Of a stretch of 9,246 nucleotides of DNA, positions 6,422 through 9,246 are shown piece by piece. Within the stretch, counting starts at the first letter, position 1; each line of letters starts with the position of its first letter. Origin of the DNA: Desulfuromonadaceae bacterium (lineage in GTDB: Bacteria > Desulfobacterota > Desulfuromonadia > Desulfuromonadales > SZUA-401); the NCBI GenBank assembly GCA_003246035.1, contig QKBP01000084.1, positions 1-9,246 on the forward strand, read 5' to 3'. The notes under the pieces are model-generated. The model worked only from the letters and a program-made list of their open reading frames with translations, was not told where the DNA came from and made no database searches. Made by a program: the position numbers and the translations under genes.

Positions 6422-7324
6422 CTAGGCGCCCTGCTCGAGACGTGACAGCATCTGTTCGATATCGTCGTTGTCCGGCTCGTCGTCGATGACCGCCTGGGTG
6501 GTGACCGGTTTGCCAAGGAGCCCGAGATCTCCGGCGACGGTCTTGACGAGGTTGGCATCGACCTTGTCGAGCTTGCGCAGCGAAGCCTCGAACAGGGCGT
6601 TGTCACAGACCGTATTGATCAGTCGCGGCACGCCCCCGGCATAGCTGTGAATCGCGGGGATGGCGCTGGCCGTGAACATCGAATTCTTCGCTCCAGCGAC
6701 CTTGAGCCGGTGCATGATATAGCGTTCCACCGACTCGAGGCTCAACGAACGCAGGTGGCACTTGACCGCGACCCTCTGGGCCAACGGTTCGTCAAGTTGC
6801 AGGTTGTCTTCGATGTCCCGCAGGCCAAAAAACACGATATTCAGCAGCTTCTTCCCGGGGATCTCGAGATTCAGCAGTCCCCGGAACTCCTCCATGAGCT
6901 CGCGACTCTGGAGCATCTGGGCCTCGTCAATCAGGACCACCGCCTTCTTGCCGGCGGCGTCAATCTCCAGCAGGCGATTGTAGAGCTGCTTGAGGAGTTT
7001 GAGCCGATCCGGTGCGGGATCGTCGATGCCGAACTGCATGGCGATGCGCGTCAGGATCCAGTCTGGGGTGACCCCGGAATGCACCATCACCAGCAAGGAC
7101 GATTCGTAGCGGTCCTCGTTGAGGTTGTCGAGCATCCGTCGGGCCAGGGTAGTTTTCCCCATGCCGATATCGCCGACCAGGACGGCGAGCCCCTTGCTGG
7201 AGTCGACCGCGTACATCAGGCGGATCAAAGCCTGGCGGTGCTGATCGGTGTCGTAATAGAACCTCGAGTCGGGCGCGTTGCTGAATGGCTCGCGCTCTAA
7301 GCCGAAGTGCTCCAGGTAGCTCAT
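6422..7324 (-). CDS. ExeA/GspA-like AAA ATPase
   Basis: A 300-residue P-loop ATPase of the ExeA/GspA type. It begins with the signature MSYLEHFGLEREPFSNAPDS and a FYY stretch (22-24). Walker A is GDIGMGKTT (51-59) and Walker B with the catalytic Glu is VVLIDEAQ (129-136). FFGLRD (165-170) and LAQRVAVKCHL (181-191) resemble the sensor 1 and arginine-finger regions, and GGVPRLIN (230-237) is the sensor-2 motif. Known relatives include Aeromonas ExeA, which helps place the type II secretin in the cell wall, and ATPases of exosortase/exopolysaccharide loci. Unlike ExeA there is no membrane segment and no C-terminal peptidoglycan-binding domain; the protein ends in a short acidic tail (EPDNDDIEQMLSRLEQ). 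AGGGG lies six bases before the ATG. It follows the acidic TPR gene by 31 bp, and the two probably work together. The role is inferred; a TniB-like transposition ATPase is less likely, as no transposase is nearby. Confidence 0.87.
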   Translation of the reverse strand: MSYLEHFGLEREPFSNAPDSRFYYDTDQHRQALIRLMYAVDSSKGLAVLVGDIGMGKTTLARRMLDNLNEDRYESSLLVMVHSGVTPDWILTRIAMQFGIDDPAPDRLKLLKQLYNRLLEIDAAGKKAVVLIDEAQMLQSRELMEEFRGLLNLEIPGKKLLNIVFFGLRDIEDNLQLDEPLAQRVAVKCHLRSLSLESVERYIMHRLKVAGAKNSMFTASAIPAIHSYAGGVPRLINTVCDNALFEASLRKLDKVDANLVKTVAGDLGLLGKPVTTQAVIDDEPDNDDIEQMLSRLEQGA

Positions 7325-7355
7325 ATCAATCCCCTGTCTTCAACGGCAAACGCCG

Positions 7356-9246
7356 TCAAACGAAAGAAATCCGGCTGTTGCCGCCCCCTGAGGAGCCGTT
7401 GCCCGCCCCACCGTCGCCTTGGGAGAGGGCCTCGAGCTTGCTGTTGACATCCCGGAATCCGGGGTGATGCTCGGCAACATAGCTGAAACACTGAGCCGCA
7501 TCGGTGCGACGTCCGCTCGCCTCGTAGATGATCCCGAGTTCGTAGTGGAGACTCAGGCGATCTTCGTCGGTGGCCTCCGGAGCTTCCAGCCCCTGGCGGA
7601 AGGTCTCCTCGGCGTTGCCGAAATCCCCCTTCTCGGCCTGGCAGATGCCAATCAAGGTCAGGCAATCGACGAGTCGCTTGGGATCACGCGTGACCCGCTC
7701 GAATTCGGAGATGGCGTCATCGAGCAGCCCCATTTCCTTGTAGGCGATCCCGAGATTGAAGTGCGACTCGGTGTCTTCCTGGTCGATCTGGCTCTCGATC
7801 CCTTTCTTGAACTCGGCGAGAATGCCGTCGAGCCGTGACAGATCACGCTCATCGAGGCTCTCCATCTCCCCGCCAGCTTCGAAGACGCTTTCGTTGCTCA
7901 GCTCGGAGGCCAGATCGAAGAACCCCTCGTCATCCTCGGCGACCGGAGCCGCGGAAACCTGTTCACGATGAATCGCAATCTCGGCCAGCTTGGACTCGAT
8001 CTCGGACGCTCCCGGAAAATCTTCCTGTAAGGCGCGACAGACCCCTTCGGCCTCATCGAACAGCCCCTGGTGAATGTAGAACTCGGCTTCTTCCAGTTCC
8101 GTCAGCAGGTTGCGTTCCGGAACAAAGCTTGGGGCATCGCCGGAGCCCTCCATGTCGAGCTCGATGCTGGCCTGCATATCCTCGAGGGTTTCCAATCCGG
8201 TCTCGAGGAAACTCTCCACCGGGGCAGGCTCATCGTCGACTGGGGCATCCCCGAGCTCGAGATCGGCGGGATCAAAGCCGTTGCTCTCCAGTTCAAGGCC
8301 ATCGGCAGCACCGTCGTCCACTGCAGAGAGGGATTCATCCTCGCCGCCGATATCGAAGTCGAGTTCATCGCCCTGGACATCCGTATCTTCCAGCGTGCTC
8401 TCGGCCTCGTAATCCAGTTCGTCGTCGTCCAGCGTACCGAATCCGCCGACACCGCCCGCCTCGGTTGCAGGCTCTTCGAGCTCGGCACTCAGATCGAGTT
8501 CGTCATCGAGAGCAAGTTCGTCCTCGATGCCGGCATTCAACGCAAGGGAATCGAGTCCATCGTCCTCGACCTCGAGCGCCAGCTCGTCGGAATCACTACC
8601 GTCTATATCGTCTTCGAGCTCGGCGCCGTCATCGACTTCGAACTCGATCTCCATCTCGAGATCAAGCACAGACTCCTCAACAGGAACGTCAAGGGCGAGG
8701 ATGCCTTCCTCACCCGTGTCCGGCTCGTCCTCAACCTCAACCGAGAACCCACCAGTCAAATCGACGTCTTCATCGAGCCCAGACAGGGTGCTTTCGCCTT
8801 CGTCGACGTCGAACCCTGCAAAGTCGTCCCCGCCGGAGCTCAGAAGGTCAGCCGCTTCTGAGAAATCCGCCCCCCCGTCTGCCGTGAACGCATCGGCCTC
8901 GTTGAAGGACTCCACCCCCTGCTCCTCGAGAGGCATCAGCTCTTCAGCATCCTCGAGCGGCTCAAATCCACCAAGCTCTTCGACCTCTTCGACCTCTTCG
9001 AGGACTTCAAGTTCTTCGACCTCTTCGAGCTCTTCAACCTCCTCGAGAACTTCTTCCGCCGCCGTCGAGTCGTCAAATCCGTCGAAACCGTCGTCGGCTA
9101 GGAGGCCGGTCTGGGCCTCTAGATCCGCGATGCGTTCCTTCTGGCCTGTGGCCGAGTAGAGAACGTTTAGGGTCTCAACGATTCTGGCCTCACCCGGAAG
9201 CATCTCGAGAAGCTTCTCGTAATAGCTGATCAGGGCTTTCTGCTGA
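7356..9246 (-). CDS. Large acidic TPR protein, N-terminus outside window (FimV-like architecture)
   Basis: The frame is open to the window edge, so the gene is 5'-truncated; 629 residues are visible. An internal Met at 9203 is unlikely to be the start, because the residues before it (QQKALISYYEKLLE) continue a TPR-like helix pair. Numbering from that Met, the parts are: the end of a helical repeat region (1-30); a very acidic linker (about 37-360, near 40% Asp/Glu by partial hand count) without any Lys, Arg or His between R24 and R364; a helical pair LEEAEFYIHQGLFDEAEGV (370-388); further TPRs at about 477-510 (HFNLGIAYKEMGLLDDAISEF), 511-545 and 550-583; and a Gly/Ser-rich tail ending RISFV. 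TPR plus acidic spacer recalls FimV/HubP-type polar and pilus scaffolds, but no LysM or membrane segment is visible. The ATPase gene follows. A TPR protein is certain; the role is unknown. Confidence 0.88.
   Translation of the reverse strand, partial: QQKALISYYEKLLEMLPGEARIVETLNVLYSATGQKERIADLEAQTGLLADDGFDGFDDSTAAEEVLEEVEELEEVEELEVLEEVEEVEELGGFEPLEDAEELMPLEEQGVESFNEADAFTADGGADFSEAADLLSSGGDDFAGFDVDEGESTLSGLDEDVDLTGGFSVEVEDEPDTGEEGILALDVPVEESVLDLEMEIEFEVDDGAELEDDIDGSDSDELALEVEDDGLDSLALNAGIEDELALDDELDLSAELEEPATEAGGVGGFGTLDDDELDYEAESTLEDTDVQGDELDFDIGGEDESLSAVDDGAADGLELESNGFDPADLELGDAPVDDEPAPVESFLETGLETLEDMQASIELDMEGSGDAPSFVPERNLLTELEEAEFYIHQGLFDEAEGVCRALQEDFPGASEIESKLAEIAIHREQVSAAPVAEDDEGFFDLASELSNESVFEAGGEMESLDERDLSRLDGILAEFKKGIESQIDQEDTESHFNLGIAYKEMGLLDDAISEFERVTRDPKRLVDCLTLIGICQAEKGDFGNAEETFRQGLEAPEATDEDRLSLHYELGIIYEASGRRTDAAQCFSYVAEHHPGFRDVNSKLEALSQGDGGAGNGSSGGGNSRISFV
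8976..9056. repeat. Degenerate 9-bp tandem repeat inside the acidic TPR gene
   Basis: About nine head-to-tail 9-bp units occur on the plus strand (CTCTTCGAC, CTCTTCGAC, CTCTTCGAG, GACTTCAAG, TTCTTCGAC, CTCTTCGAG, CTCTTCAAC, CTCCTCGAG, AACTTCTTC). On the coding strand they give repeating (V/L)-E-E triplets at about residues 50-76 of the visible frame. The units keep the reading frame, so change in copy number would lengthen or shorten the acidic segment without breaking the protein. Confidence 0.8.

Noticed and set aside
7343..7356. Small inverted repeat ACGGC-AAAC-GCCGT between the acidic TPR gene and the ATPase gene
   Set aside because: Only a 5-bp stem without a T-tract, overlapping the stop codon; too weak to call a terminator.
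7835..8887. 350-residue plus-strand ORF rich in Arg and Pro, plus overlapping plus-strand ORFs 8070-8861 and 8527-9159 (very Ser-rich)
   Set aside because: They are antisense to the acidic TPR gene; Asp/Glu codons read backwards give Ser, Arg, Leu and Val runs. No recognisable domain or ribosome binding site was seen.
8976..9056. Tandem array as a possible CRISPR or regulatory repeat
   Set aside because: Units are 9 bp, contiguous, degenerate and in frame within a coding region; there are no spacers.

Overview
The window is a GC-rich stretch of bacterial chromosome in which every supported gene lies on the minus strand and is tightly packed; it is described here in transcription order, from high to low coordinates. 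The gene set and order point to Desulfuromonadales-type (former Deltaproteobacteria) bacteria, such as relatives of Desulfuromonas, Pelobacter or Geobacter. The grounds are an endonuclease-type MutL next to miaA and hfq, a radical-SAM DUF512 protein, an ExeA-like ATPase paired with an acidic TPR protein, and many TPR proteins. The taxon is an inference from gene content, not from a marker gene.

Region 1 (9246-6422) holds the 3' part of a large, very acidic TPR protein whose start lies outside the window, then an ExeA/GspA-like AAA ATPase 31 bp downstream. The TPR protein contains a run of about 339 residues with no Lys, Arg or His, encoded in part by a 9-bp tandem array. The pair may form a cell-envelope or pilus/secretion assembly module, but no function can be proved from the window. 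A strong GC hairpin at 6374-6397 closes this unit.

Region 2 (6351-3319) is the housekeeping cluster mutL-miaA-hfq: mismatch repair, tRNA A37 prenylation and the Sm-like RNA chaperone. mutL and miaA overlap by an ATGA, and hfq follows 13 bp later. A 170-bp intergenic stretch with two hairpins separates it from region 3; the second hairpin resembles a rho-independent terminator.

Region 3 (3148-1) is a likely four-gene operon: a PDZ/radical-SAM/DUF512 protein, a soluble protein made almost wholly of seven TPRs, and a LrgA/LrgB-type membrane pair that overlaps by 11 bp. lrgB runs to the window edge, which cuts its probable stop codon. Pairing an uncharacterised Fe-S enzyme and a TPR scaffold with LrgAB is the least explained gene association here.

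There is no rRNA, tRNA, CRISPR array, insertion sequence, phage gene or defence system. No stretch longer than about 170 bp lacks a gene. The many long plus-strand ORFs are antisense shadows of the genes above.
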